The notes beneath the pieces are model-generated. The model worked only from the letters and a program-made list of their open reading frames with translations, searched no databases and was not told the origin of the DNA. The translations under genes and the position numbers were made by a program. Below are positions 6,870-15,321 of a stretch of 24,377 nucleotides of DNA, piece after piece. Each line of letters begins with the position of its first letter. Within the stretch, counting starts at the first letter, position 1. Origin of the DNA: Anaerolineae bacterium (GTDB lineage Bacteria; Chloroflexota; Anaerolineae; JAFGEY01); NCBI GenBank assembly GCA_016929205.1, contig JAFGJF010000141.1, positions 1 to 24,377 on the forward strand, read 5' to 3'.

Positions 6870-8846
6870 ATGATCGAACCCTTATCCCCAAAACGCGATC
6901 GTGTTGCGTCTGCTGCCGTTGTCGCTATTGCCGTATTGGTGGCGCTGTTTATATGCCTCTGCTGCTGCGGTATTGTCGTTGGGTTGAGCGCATATATGGT
7001 CTATCAAGAATTAGAGCCTACCCCCCAACCGGCGCCAGCCATAACCGATTTTCGTCCCCTGTCGTCGTCGGACACGGCGCAATCGCTCGTACAACAGATC
7101 GCCGGGACGCAGACAACCGACACCGATTATTGGCTGCTCTATGGACAACTGGAAAACGAGGCCGGCGAACCGGCAATCCGCGGGTATGTGCAAGAACCGC
7201 CAGTCTACCAGGAGGGTGATGTACACACCTTTTGGATGGGCGATGAAGAAAATCAGCGGTACTGGCAGATCGATGCCAGGCTAGAGATCAAGACCGATCA
7301 TGCCTATCTGTACGTGAGTGAGGAAACGACCTTTGACCAAGACGAGCTGCGCCAGGCAGCCGATCTCTTTGAATCGCAGATTTATCCAACCAATCGCCAG
7401 TATTTTGGCACGGAATGGTCGCCGGGCATTGATAACGACACACGGGTGACAATCTTGGTCACCGATCAGATGCCGCCAGGTATTGCTGGCTATTTTAGTA
7501 GCGGCGATGAATATCCGGGCACGATGAAACCGCGCAGCAACGAGCGCGAGATGATCTATGTGACATCAAGTTACTTGAGCAATACGGCTGATTTTGGCCA
7601 GTTGTTGAGCCACGAGTTTCAGCACATGATTCACTGGAACCAGGATTTGAGCGAATCGTTGTGGATCAACGAAGGGCTTTCGTTGCTGGCCGAAGAGGTG
7701 AATGGCTATCCAAGTGTGCTTGGAGGCTGGCAGTTCTGGCGCGATCCAGACATTCAATTGACCAACTGGTCGGAAGACGCGAACGATCGTTATCGAAACT
7801 ATGCGGCCAGCAAGCTGTTCCTGAGCTACCTGGGCGAGCAGTATGGCGGCTATACGATCCTGGCCAAGCTGGCTGTCGACCAAGCTGATGGCATTGACAG
7901 TGTCAACAATCTGCTTCAGTCGGAGGGATATGCGGTTGGTTTTGCCGATGTGTTTTCCGACTGGGTGCTTGCGAACCTGATCAATGACGCGGCTGTAGGT
8001 GATGGGCGATACAGCTATACACTTCGCGGGAGCGATGAACCTAAATTCTCCACGACCTTGGAAACGGAAACCGAGTATGCAGGTTGGGTGCAGCAGTTTG
8101 GCGCAGACTATATTGAAATTGATTCACGCGCCGGATCGCAGATTCTGTTCCAAGGCAGCGGGCTCTCGCGGCTGGCGGGGACCGACGTACACGATGGCCA
8201 GTTTGCCTGGTGGTCGAACCGGCGCAATATGCTCAACAGCAGCTTGACGCAGCGGATCGACTTGCGCGACGTCGAGAGTGCGACGCTGCGCTTTTGGACG
8301 TGGTACGATATCGAGGAGCATTTTGATTATGGGTACGTCGCCGTTTCGACGGACGATGGGCGGACATGGACGACCATACCCGGCACGCACAGCACGTCGG
8401 ATGATCCGAACAATGCCAATTACGGGCACGGGTATACGGGCAAAAGCCAGGGCTGGCTGCAAGAACAGGTCGACCTCGGATCCTTTGCCGGCCAAGAGAT
8501 CTTGCTGCGGTTCTGGTACATCAGCGACCCGGGCTTGAATCAACCCGGCTGGTTGATTGACGATATAGCTATTCCCGAGATCGGCTTTGCAGACGATGCG
8601 GAGCAAGATGGCAGCGGGTGGACGGCCGAGGGCTTTGTCCGTTCCTCAAACGACGTTCCGCAATCGTACATTGTGCAATTGGTCGAATATGGTCCGCAGA
8701 CGACGGTTCGTCGTTTGAGCCTGGACGATACAAACAGGGCCGAGATCACCCTGGCAGAGGACACCCGGCGCGCGGTGTTGGTCGTTTCCGGTGCAACGCA
8801 GTGGACGTCTCAAGCTGCCCCCTACCGGGTCAAAGTTACGCCTTGA
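6870..8846 (+). CDS. Membrane-anchored zinc metallopeptidase (M30/immune-inhibitor-A-like)
   Basis: Predicted extracytoplasmic protease of 658 residues. A single N-terminal hydrophobic segment (about residues 14-45, with consecutive cysteines CLCCC) follows a short basic start and acts as an anchor or uncleaved signal. A Pro-rich linker follows. The catalytic site is HEFQH at 248-252, with the likely third zinc ligand Glu268 in NEGLSLLAEE; the HExxH...NEG spacing is like peptidase family M30 (hyicolysin). A beta-rich part from about 430 to 580 (STDDGRTW, GWLIDDI) resembles the MAM-like C-terminal domain of immune inhibitor A peptidases. No obvious sorting signal is present at the C-terminus. 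Likely role is degradation of external protein; the substrate is unknown. GAGAAAGG upstream is a fair ribosome site. Confidence 0.85.
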   Translation: MIEPLSPKRDRVASAAVVAIAVLVALFICLCCCGIVVGLSAYMVYQELEPTPQPAPAITDFRPLSSSDTAQSLVQQIAGTQTTDTDYWLLYGQLENEAGEPAIRGYVQEPPVYQEGDVHTFWMGDEENQRYWQIDARLEIKTDHAYLYVSEETTFDQDELRQAADLFESQIYPTNRQYFGTEWSPGIDNDTRVTILVTDQMPPGIAGYFSSGDEYPGTMKPRSNEREMIYVTSSYLSNTADFGQLLSHEFQHMIHWNQDLSESLWINEGLSLLAEEVNGYPSVLGGWQFWRDPDIQLTNWSEDANDRYRNYAASKLFLSYLGEQYGGYTILAKLAVDQADGIDSVNNLLQSEGYAVGFADVFSDWVLANLINDAAVGDGRYSYTLRGSDEPKFSTTLETETEYAGWVQQFGADYIEIDSRAGSQILFQGSGLSRLAGTDVHDGQFAWWSNRRNMLNSSLTQRIDLRDVESATLRFWTWYDIEEHFDYGYVAVSTDDGRTWTTIPGTHSTSDDPNNANYGHGYTGKSQGWLQEQVDLGSFAGQEILLRFWYISDPGLNQPGWLIDDIAIPEIGFADDAEQDGSGWTAEGFVRSSNDVPQSYIVQLVEYGPQTTVRRLSLDDTNRAEITLAEDTRRAVLVVSGATQWTSQAAPYRVKVTP

Positions 8847-8871
8847 AGGTTCAAAGAAAGGAGCATTGGAA

Positions 8872-9858
8872 GTGAAGCGAGCGTTAGGTCGATCTGACAT
8901 TCAGGTTAGTGCGATGGGCCTGGGCTGCTGGGCCATCGGCGGGCCGTTCTGGCGCGGCGACGTGGCCGTCGGCTGGGGCAAGGCAGATGACGAGCAGTCT
9001 GTGCGTGCCATCCATCGTGCACTCGATCTGGGCATCACCTTTTTTGATACGGCCGACGTATATGGCGCAGGGCACAGCGAGCGCGTGCTGGGCCGCGCAT
9101 TGTCCACCTGCCGCGGCCAGGTGGTCATCGCGACCAAGTTTGGCAATACATTTGATGAATCCAGCAAGCAGGTCACCGGTGCGGATGCGTCGTCCGAGCA
9201 CATCCGCCAGGCGTGCGAAGCGTCGCTGCGGCGCTTGAATACCGGCTATATCGATCTGTACCAGTTTCATCTTGGAGGCTATGACTTGGCCTATGCAGGC
9301 GAGGTGCGCGATACGCTGGATGCCCTGGTCAAAGAAGGCAAAATTCGCTGTTATGGTTGGAGCACCGACGATCCGGAACGAGCGCGCTTTTTTGCTGCAG
9401 GGCCAAACTGTACTACTGTGCAGCACCAAATGAACGTGCTAAATGATAATCGGGCTATGATTGCGTTGTGCGAGGAACTGAACTTGGGCAGCATCAACCG
9501 AGGCCCGCTGGCGATGGGCCTGCTGACCGGCAAATACAAGGCCGACTCAAAACTGGCAGCGGATGACGTGCGAGGCGAAAACAGCCCGTCGTGGATGCAG
9601 TATTTTAAGGATGGTAGGCCAAATCCAGAGTGGTTGGACAAGGTCAATGCTGTGCGCGAGATCTTGACCAGCGACGGGCGCACCTTGGTGCAGGGGGCGT
9701 TGGGCTGGCTATGGGCGCGCAGTGAAAAAACGATACCTATTCCCGGTTTCAGAACAGTGACTCAGATCGAGGAAAACTGTGCGGCGATGTCATTTGGACC
9801 ATTGGATGCAGATCAGATGCGCCAGATCGAAACATTGTTGGCGCAGAATGACGAGTGA
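8872..9858 (+). CDS. Aldo/keto reductase
   Basis: NADPH-type aldo/keto reductase of 328 residues with the (alpha/beta)8 fold. The catalytic tetrad is Asp59 (FDTADVYG), Tyr64, Lys89 (ATKFG) and His133 (YQFHLGG). The C-terminal segment IPGFRTVTQIEEN is the usual cofactor-phosphate region. The start is a GTG at 8872 with AAAGGAG 8 nt upstream; an in-frame ATG at 8791 would overlap the peptidase gene by 56 bp and is not preferred. It begins 25 bp after the peptidase gene and overlaps the next gene by 4 bp (GTGA), so all three may be cotranscribed. The substrate is not predictable. Confidence 0.92.
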   Translation: MKRALGRSDIQVSAMGLGCWAIGGPFWRGDVAVGWGKADDEQSVRAIHRALDLGITFFDTADVYGAGHSERVLGRALSTCRGQVVIATKFGNTFDESSKQVTGADASSEHIRQACEASLRRLNTGYIDLYQFHLGGYDLAYAGEVRDTLDALVKEGKIRCYGWSTDDPERARFFAAGPNCTTVQHQMNVLNDNRAMIALCEELNLGSINRGPLAMGLLTGKYKADSKLAADDVRGENSPSWMQYFKDGRPNPEWLDKVNAVREILTSDGRTLVQGALGWLWARSEKTIPIPGFRTVTQIEENCAAMSFGPLDADQMRQIETLLAQNDE

Positions 9859-10706
9859 GTACGCCAAGCATACCGCTGTCTAGCCAAATCGTCCTCTTGG
9901 GCACGGGCACGCCCAATGCCGATCCAGAGCGGTCTGGTCCGTCGGTGGCGATCGTCGTGGACGACGAGCCGTATCTCGTCGATTTTGGCCCGGGCGTGGT
10001 GCGTCGGGCGGCTGCAGCCCATGCGCTGGGCATCAAAGGGCTGGACGTCAAAAAGCTCACGCGAGCCTTTGTCACTCACCTGCATTCCGATCATACTGCC
10101 GGATACCCAGATCTGATCTTGACCCCATGGGTGCTGGAGCGTGCCGCGCCACTGCAGGTCTATGGCCCTATGGGCATCGAGGCAATGACAACACAGATCC
10201 TTGCCGCGTACCAACAAGACGTTCGGGAGCGATTGGATGGGATGGAACCGGCAAACGATCGTGGTTATCTGGTCGAGGCATACGAGATCCAGGCCGGTCT
10301 CGTCTATCGAGATCGGTGCGTCTCTGTGAAGGCGTTTCCGGTCGAGCATGGCTCCTGGCAGGCATTTGGCTTCAAGTTTACTACCCCCGATCGGACGATC
10401 GTGATTTCGGGCGATACAGCGCCAAGCGCAGTGCTGGTCGAACAGGCCAGGGGCTGCGATGTTCTGATCCACGAAGTGTACTCGGTGGCGGGGCTGCAGA
10501 CGCGCCCGCCAGATTGGCAGCGCTATCACGCTCACGTGCACACCTCTGCGCACGAACTCGCACAGATCGCCTCACAGGTCCAACCCGGGTTGTTGATCCT
10601 GTATCACCAGCTTTTCTGGGACGTTTCCGAGGAAGCATTGCTGGCCGAAATGACGAGTTGTTATGATGGTCCAGTGGTCTCTGGTCGGGATCTGGATGTG
10701 TACTAG
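9855..10706 (+). CDS. Metallo-beta-lactamase-fold hydrolase (RNase Z/arylsulfatase-like)
   Basis: MBL-fold metal hydrolase of 283 residues. The first metal motif HLHSDH is at residues 75-80, followed by AGYPDL. Further likely metal ligands are the His in VEHG, the Asp in SGDT and a late His (YHQLFW). GTGTPN near the N-terminus is typical of the RNase Z/arylsulfatase/PhnP-like branch. The GTG start overlaps the aldo/keto reductase stop by 4 bp, indicating translational coupling. A true tRNase Z would normally show an exosite arm and a longer sequence, which I do not see, so a general phosphodiester or ester hydrolase is the safer call. No terminator is evident downstream. Confidence 0.88.
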   Translation: MSTPSIPLSSQIVLLGTGTPNADPERSGPSVAIVVDDEPYLVDFGPGVVRRAAAAHALGIKGLDVKKLTRAFVTHLHSDHTAGYPDLILTPWVLERAAPLQVYGPMGIEAMTTQILAAYQQDVRERLDGMEPANDRGYLVEAYEIQAGLVYRDRCVSVKAFPVEHGSWQAFGFKFTTPDRTIVISGDTAPSAVLVEQARGCDVLIHEVYSVAGLQTRPPDWQRYHAHVHTSAHELAQIASQVQPGLLILYHQLFWDVSEEALLAEMTSCYDGPVVSGRDLDVY

Positions 10707-10741
10707 GATACAATTGCACCTATCGCCGGGAGGGAATGAAA

Positions 10742-10894
10742 ATGATGAAACAGGTAAGCGTTGGGGCGGCCTTGCGGCACAAATATCCAGAGTGGATTGA
10801 CCTGGTTGTTAGCAAAAAGTGCGGAATTTCAGACCTCTGGATAGATTTATTCCGCCGGACAAGATGGCGGTCGATGATCGCGTGCCCAATTTGA
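10742..10894 (+). pseudogene. Small ORF, possible 5' remnant of a flavin-reductase-like gene
   Basis: The ORF encodes 50 residues, has a strong ribosome site (GGGAGGG at 10728-10734, 7 nt before the ATG) and overlaps the 3' end of the convergent GH92 gene. The first part, MMKQVSVGAALRHKYPEWID followed by LVVSK, looks to me like the start of flavin-reductase-like (FMN-binding split barrel) proteins; after about codon 27 the similarity stops and the reading becomes antisense to the glycosidase. This suggests a truncated gene whose remainder was lost. The family memory is weak evidence; a genuine short protein is an alternative. Confidence 0.35.
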
Positions 10895-13036
10895 CGGTGT
10901 GTCTCCCATCACCAATTCGAGCACGCCTCCACCGCGTAGCTCGTCGATGGTGATGTAAGCGTGGTCGATGGGTTGGCCGTTGAGTGTCGCGCTCTGCACG
11001 TAAATGTTTGCATCCGAGTTGTTGATCGCCCTCACTGAAAATTGGCTCTCGTTTCCAAAGTCGAGCAACACCGAGTCAAAGATCGGACTGCCGATCAACA
11101 TGATCGGCTGCCCGGTGACTGGAAAGAGGCCGATCGCATTCCAGACGTAACAAGAAGTCAGTCCCCCCGAGTCGTTGTTGCCCGGCAGGCCGCCTCGCCC
11201 GGTGGTAAACATGTATTGCATACCCGCACGCACAACCTCGGCCGTTCGGTCGTGTCGCCCGGCGTAAATGTAGCCATAGGGTGTCTCGATGTCCGGTTCG
11301 TTGTTATACCCCTCAAAGCGGTTCAGCGCGTGTCCCCGGCGCATCGTCTCCCGGTCGCCGGGAACGGTTGGCTGTACGATGGGCGGCTGTCCGTACCCAA
11401 AAAAGCGATCCAGGTCGGCGATGAAATCCGCTTCCTTGGCATAGAGGGCGATGCGCCCGGCCATGTCGTGCAGCAGCCGGAAGGAATAATTCCACAGCCC
11501 ACCTTCATAGTACCTGGCCTCAATCAGTTTCCCAGACTCTTGGTCATAGGCATTTTTCCAATAGCTGGCAAAGGGCATTATTTCACGGTAGAGATCGTCT
11601 TGACCGAGTGCTTTGGCGAGCTGCGCGGTGCAAAAGCACGCACCGGCGAGGTCGAGAGTGTGCGTGACCGGGTAAACAAGGCCGCGTTGGAAAAAGTCGG
11701 CGTTGTTTGCCTGGCGCAGATCGGCGACCATAGCCTCAAGTGCGCGCTGCCAGTCGATGCCCTCGAGGTGCCTATGGTAGGCGTCGGCGATGGTATAATG
11801 GGCCAGGGAGCGTGCCTGGTTATCGAACTGGGCCAGGTTGGCGTTGAGGACAAGACCGTTGGGAAAGCCGCCGGTGTGTTCGGCCAGCGAGATCAGGGTA
11901 TTGACGGCGTCACGCCCGCGTTCGGGATACAGCGTCAGCAGTAAAGGCAATTGTGTTTTGTATTGATCCCACATTGTGGCAAAATCGACATAAAAGACCT
12001 CGTCCTGCCAAAACGGACTTTCGCCATACCAATCGGCGGGCTTGACTAGACTGTGATAGAGCGATGAATAAAAGATCGTCTTTTGCACCTTGCTGCCACC
12101 GTCGACCTGGACCCGGTGGGCGTGTGCGTTCCATAGCTGCTGGGTTTCTTGGACAACTTGGTCAAAGGATTTGTCGAGCAGTCCGTGCGCGTTGCGCCGG
12201 GCCTGTTCGGTGCTGCGCAGGGAAAACCCGACACGGACTTGAACAATGGTGGCGCGTCCAGCTTTGAACAGGACGCCAAAGGGACTGTAATCCGTTTCGC
12301 TCACGTCTTGGATCAACAGGCTACGTTGACCGGTGATCTCTTGTTTTCCGGCCCACATAACGCAGGTACCATCCGGTAGATCGGTCTCCACATAGACGTA
12401 AATGGGCAGCCCGGCCATTACGATGCGACCCTGGGCGGCATTGTCAGCAAGAATGACGATTTCGGCTTTGGTTGGGATCGTTCGCCGGTCGGGGAAATCG
12501 ATGCCGCCATTGGAAAAATCAATCGCGATGGTGTGCCCGGCGTCCTCGGCTGGCGTTTGGGTGAACGTGTAGCGGTGGAATGCGGCCCGGGGAGAGGCCG
12601 TCAATTCCGCCTTGATCCCGGTGCCGGCCAGGGAAGCGGCATAATATCCAGGGTTGGCCGTCTCGTTTTCCAGCGTCCACCGCGTGCCCAATTGTTCTAG
12701 ATCGCCAACCAACGGCGTGACCCGGACGTAATTATAGTACGTTTCAATCGCGCCCGTGCCGCTTTGCTGCAAGTGTGTAAAACCAGAGGCGACGAATTCG
12801 TCAAAACGTTGCGCGGGTGTGGCGTGAGTGTTGGGTGCGTTTTTGCCATAGCCGGTCGGGTAAGCGCCGGAATAAGGGCAGACCGAGATCATGCCAAACG
12901 GCGCGCAAGCGCCAGGATAGGTGTTGCCGGTCTGGGCTTTGATAAAGAACCACGTTGCGGCAATGCCTTTTGGTTTGGGCAGGTCGATCGTGCCATTGCC
13001 AAAAAAGGGATCCATATAGGGCAGCAGGTTTTTCAT
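10847..13036 (-). CDS. GH92-family alpha-mannosidase-like glycoside hydrolase
   Basis: Glycoside hydrolase family 92 enzyme of 729 residues; characterised members are calcium-dependent exo-acting alpha-mannosidases on N-glycan or yeast mannan chains. Family signatures run in order: the N-terminal domain with NTYPGACAPFGMISVCP, the region with YYNYVRVTPLVG, the catalytic (alpha/alpha)6 domain, EPDIETPYGYIYAGRHDRT, and GLPGNNDSGGLTSCYVWNAI followed by GLFPVTG. The usual GNDD/GNED motif reads GNND with Asp622 retained. The ATG at 13036 has GGAGG 8 nt upstream. No signal peptide is visible, unlike many secreted members, so it may act inside the cell on imported oligosaccharides. It is a lone carbohydrate gene with no transporter nearby. 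Confidence 0.9.
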   Translation of the reverse strand: MKNLLPYMDPFFGNGTIDLPKPKGIAATWFFIKAQTGNTYPGACAPFGMISVCPYSGAYPTGYGKNAPNTHATPAQRFDEFVASGFTHLQQSGTGAIETYYNYVRVTPLVGDLEQLGTRWTLENETANPGYYAASLAGTGIKAELTASPRAAFHRYTFTQTPAEDAGHTIAIDFSNGGIDFPDRRTIPTKAEIVILADNAAQGRIVMAGLPIYVYVETDLPDGTCVMWAGKQEITGQRSLLIQDVSETDYSPFGVLFKAGRATIVQVRVGFSLRSTEQARRNAHGLLDKSFDQVVQETQQLWNAHAHRVQVDGGSKVQKTIFYSSLYHSLVKPADWYGESPFWQDEVFYVDFATMWDQYKTQLPLLLTLYPERGRDAVNTLISLAEHTGGFPNGLVLNANLAQFDNQARSLAHYTIADAYHRHLEGIDWQRALEAMVADLRQANNADFFQRGLVYPVTHTLDLAGACFCTAQLAKALGQDDLYREIMPFASYWKNAYDQESGKLIEARYYEGGLWNYSFRLLHDMAGRIALYAKEADFIADLDRFFGYGQPPIVQPTVPGDRETMRRGHALNRFEGYNNEPDIETPYGYIYAGRHDRTAEVVRAGMQYMFTTGRGGLPGNNDSGGLTSCYVWNAIGLFPVTGQPIMLIGSPIFDSVLLDFGNESQFSVRAINNSDANIYVQSATLNGQPIDHAYITIDELRGGGVLELVMGDTPSNWARDHRPPSCPAE

Positions 13037-13139
13037 TATCGTATCCTCCATTGCGGGGCAGGGCCAAGTGGAGCCAGATCGCACTTTGATATTCTACTCG
13101 AATTCAGTTGCAGGGCAAGATTGAGCTAGCCGGAAAGGA

Positions 13140-13168
13140 TTGCCAACCGGGGGTATATATGTTATGAT
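13140..13168 (+). promoter_or_regulatory. Sigma-70 promoter upstream of the HAD gene
   Basis: TTGCCA (13140-13145) and TATGAT (13163-13168) are 17 bp apart. Each matches the consensus at five of six positions. The promoter lies about 310 bp before the HAD start, leaving room for the small ORF at 13183-13443 or a long leader. Confidence 0.55.
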
Positions 13169-13182
13169 GGAACAGGCAAAAC

Positions 13183-13443
13183 GTGCCAGCGCCAATCACT
13201 TTGGAGAATGTTGCCCTGCTGGATTCGCCTAATGGCGGCAGTCGTATGTCGCCGCCCGTTATCGGCACGATTCCAGATCCACTTGAGCCCTTTTTGTCCG
13301 CGGCGGGTTGTGCGTCGTTTCCCCAGATATCGGCAATGATCGTGGGCACTGTTTTTGTTGTATTGGGTTTGTGGATTGAAAGACGAAGGCTGAAAAAGAT
13401 TGGGCGACCGCTGGTAGGTTTGCCGGGATCGTCAACTTTTTGA
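13183..13443 (+). CDS. Possible small membrane protein
   Basis: Open frame of up to 86 residues from a GTG at 13183, or 65 from the ATG at 13246. The C-terminal half has one hydrophobic segment (ISAMIVGTVFVVLGLWI) followed directly by a basic stretch (ERRRLKKIG), which would make a single-span protein with a cytoplasmic basic tail. It lies between a good promoter and the HAD gene on the same strand. Against it: no convincing ribosome site before either start, and a minus-strand frame is also open here. I recognise no family. If it is not a gene, the stretch from 13037 to 13481 is regulatory or non-coding. Confidence 0.33.
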   Translation: MPAPITLENVALLDSPNGGSRMSPPVIGTIPDPLEPFLSAAGCASFPQISAMIVGTVFVVLGLWIERRRLKKIGRPLVGLPGSSTF

Positions 13444-13481
13444 TTCCATAACAAACAGGATATCGTGATCGTGAGGAGCGA

Positions 13482-14246
13482 ATGGCGCTAGTAGTGTTTG
13501 GCGACGTAGTTTTTGACGCAGACCTGGTTGTCTTTGATAAAGACGGCACGCTGCTCGATTTCGAGTTTATGTGGGGACGTTTGATCGAAGCCTGGGTGGA
13601 GCGGCTGGCAGCGGTCAGAGGAGATGACTCGCTGCCGAAGGCGATCGTGGAGGCGCTGGGATACGATCTCGAGAGGCATCGGACCAGGCCGGAAAGCCCG
13701 CTGTCGATTGCGACCACCGAGCAAGTGCAAACCATTGTAGCGGCAACGCTCTATCGGCATGGCGTGGGATGGAGCGAGGCCGAATCGCTTTCCTCCTCGC
13801 TTTACGAGCGGACCCTGGCCGATTTGTCGTTGGCCGATCTGATTCGCACCGCAGGTGATGTGGTTGGGCTGATGACGCAATTGCGAAAGAATGACGTGCA
13901 CGTGGCCGTGATTACCACCGATCACCGGGCCGAGACAGAAGAAACGCTGCACATTTTGCAGGTCGATCATCTGATCGAGATCCTCTATTGCGGCGACGAT
14001 GGCATACCGTGGAAGCCGGCTCCAGATACGTTTCTGGCGACATGCGAGCAGTTGCGAGTGTCGCCCGGGCGTGCAGTGATGGTGGGTGACACCCTGGCCG
14101 ATCTGTTGATGGGGCAGCGAGCCAGCGCAGGGCTCAAGGTCGGCGTGTTGAGCGGGGCTGGCGACCCGGCGTTGCTGCAGCGGCATGCCGACATTGTTTT
14201 GCGCTCGATTGACGAGATCAAGGTCAAAATTCCCAAGTCTGCATAA
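13482..14246 (+). CDS. HAD-superfamily phosphatase (phosphoglycolate-phosphatase-like)
   Basis: Haloacid dehalogenase-type hydrolase of 254 residues that probably removes phosphate from a small metabolite. Motif I FDKDGTL carries the nucleophile Asp19 and acid/base Asp21; motif II is the VITTDH threonine; motif III is the Lys in WKPAPDTF; motif IV is GDTLADLLMG. The helical insert between motifs I and II fits the C1-capped subfamily (Gph-like). The Asp after FDKDGT and the DTLAD pattern fit phosphatase function over dehalogenase function. GAGGAG lies close upstream of the ATG (about 3-5 nt). It faces a convergent nitroreductase gene. The true substrate is unknown. Confidence 0.87.
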   Translation: MALVVFGDVVFDADLVVFDKDGTLLDFEFMWGRLIEAWVERLAAVRGDDSLPKAIVEALGYDLERHRTRPESPLSIATTEQVQTIVAATLYRHGVGWSEAESLSSSLYERTLADLSLADLIRTAGDVVGLMTQLRKNDVHVAVITTDHRAETEETLHILQVDHLIEILYCGDDGIPWKPAPDTFLATCEQLRVSPGRAVMVGDTLADLLMGQRASAGLKVGVLSGAGDPALLQRHADIVLRSIDEIKVKIPKSA

Positions 14247-14250
14247 TTTG

Positions 14251-14278
14251 AAAACGGCCGAGATCGATGGCCGGTTTT
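14251..14278. terminator. Weak hairpin in the convergent intergenic region
   Basis: AAAACGGCC and GGCCGGTTTT pair with one bulged base and a short loop just after the HAD stop codon. A-rich and T-rich sides could serve both strands, but the stem is short, so this is a weak call. The rest of 14279-14471 shows no convincing gene. Confidence 0.35.
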
Positions 14279-14471
14279 GCTCGACCGTTTCGTCCAAATA
14301 CACAGGTTCGAGGGGAGCGTCTCGAGCGAGCAAGGCCAGCCAGCGATGTTTCCCGCACACGTCTTTGTTGGGCTGTGTCATAAAGTCGGCCCAGTGTCGC
14401 CCCACGGCCCAGCTTGGTAAAGGTCGCGCGTGGCGGCAGGATGGTCCGGGTCATCCCGGCGTTCCAACTGG

Positions 14472-15317
14472 TTAGCGTGGTGGCGATGCCGTTCCGTTCC
14501 ACTGAATGGGCATCATCCGGCCTTCGACCTTGTTCCTGAACCTCATCGCCGGATAGGCCAGGAAAAGTGCGCCAAAGATGCGATCGTGTCTTTGCAGCCC
14601 CAGGCATCGTCTAGCCGCACGGCTCTTGTCCATAAAGATCGGGCCGTTGCCCCACAGGCAGCTGGCGATGCCCTTGACCTGGGCGTAAAAGGTCATATTG
14701 GCAAGGGCGTATTGCGCGCTGGCTTCTGAAAGAGGGATTCGCTTGTCACCGACGATGAAAACGATAGCTGCCGGGCGGTGGAACGCCGCCCCTGCTTGCA
14801 GTGCCCTCTCCAGTTTTGGTTTGTTCAGCAGGTATTCTTCCGACATCCCGATCATCCTGGCAAGGACACCCACGATCTTGGGTCGATAAGCAACATTGTA
14901 AACCATGGACACAAAACGCATCAGGATCCGGTCAAGGGTCTCCATAATCGTCTCGTCATCGACGACAACGGCTCGTAAACTGTAATTGTGGGTCGGGGCA
15001 TAGATGCCACAGTTGACGATCTCGGTGAGAAGCGCCCGCTCGATCTTGGTTCTCTTGTAAAAGCGGATGGTTCGTCGTTGTTTGAACAACTCGTCAAGTT
15101 GCTCCGGTGCAGGTAAGCACGCTGCCTCAAAGGCGACAGGTGGCACACTCTCCCAGGATAGAGCTTGCACAGGGCAGATGGCCACACACTGCGTGCAAGT
15201 GCTACAGTACGTATAGTCGATCACGGCTGCACCATCGATGAGCGACATACAGCTCTCGTGGCAGATGTTTACGCACGAACCACACCCCGTGCATTTTTTT
15301 TCGTCAACAATAACCAT
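14472..15317 (-). CDS. Ferredoxin-nitroreductase fusion protein
   Basis: Two-domain redox protein of 281 residues. The N-terminal 2x[4Fe-4S] ferredoxin domain has Cys9, 12, 15, 19 and Cys38, 41, 44, 48. The nitroreductase-family FMN domain follows from about residue 75, opening with the RRTIRFYK pattern and ending in YPAMRFRNKVEG. Such proteins are thought to pass low-potential electrons to FMN to reduce nitro, quinone or similar compounds. The ATG at 15317 has AAAGGGG 8 nt upstream. It lies 4 nt after the TetR regulator on the same strand, which implies cotranscription and regulation by that protein. The natural substrate is unknown. Confidence 0.9.
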   Translation of the reverse strand: MVIVDEKKCTGCGSCVNICHESCMSLIDGAAVIDYTYCSTCTQCVAICPVQALSWESVPPVAFEAACLPAPEQLDELFKQRRTIRFYKRTKIERALLTEIVNCGIYAPTHNYSLRAVVVDDETIMETLDRILMRFVSMVYNVAYRPKIVGVLARMIGMSEEYLLNKPKLERALQAGAAFHRPAAIVFIVGDKRIPLSEASAQYALANMTFYAQVKGIASCLWGNGPIFMDKSRAARRCLGLQRHDRIFGALFLAYPAMRFRNKVEGRMMPIQWNGTASPPR

Positions 15318-15321
15318 TCAT

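Noticed and set aside
13488..14405. A 305-codon minus-strand frame opposite the HAD gene, extending into the convergent gap.
   Set aside because: Most of it is antisense to the HAD motifs, and its GTG start lacks a ribosome site. The unshared N-terminal part matches no family I know.
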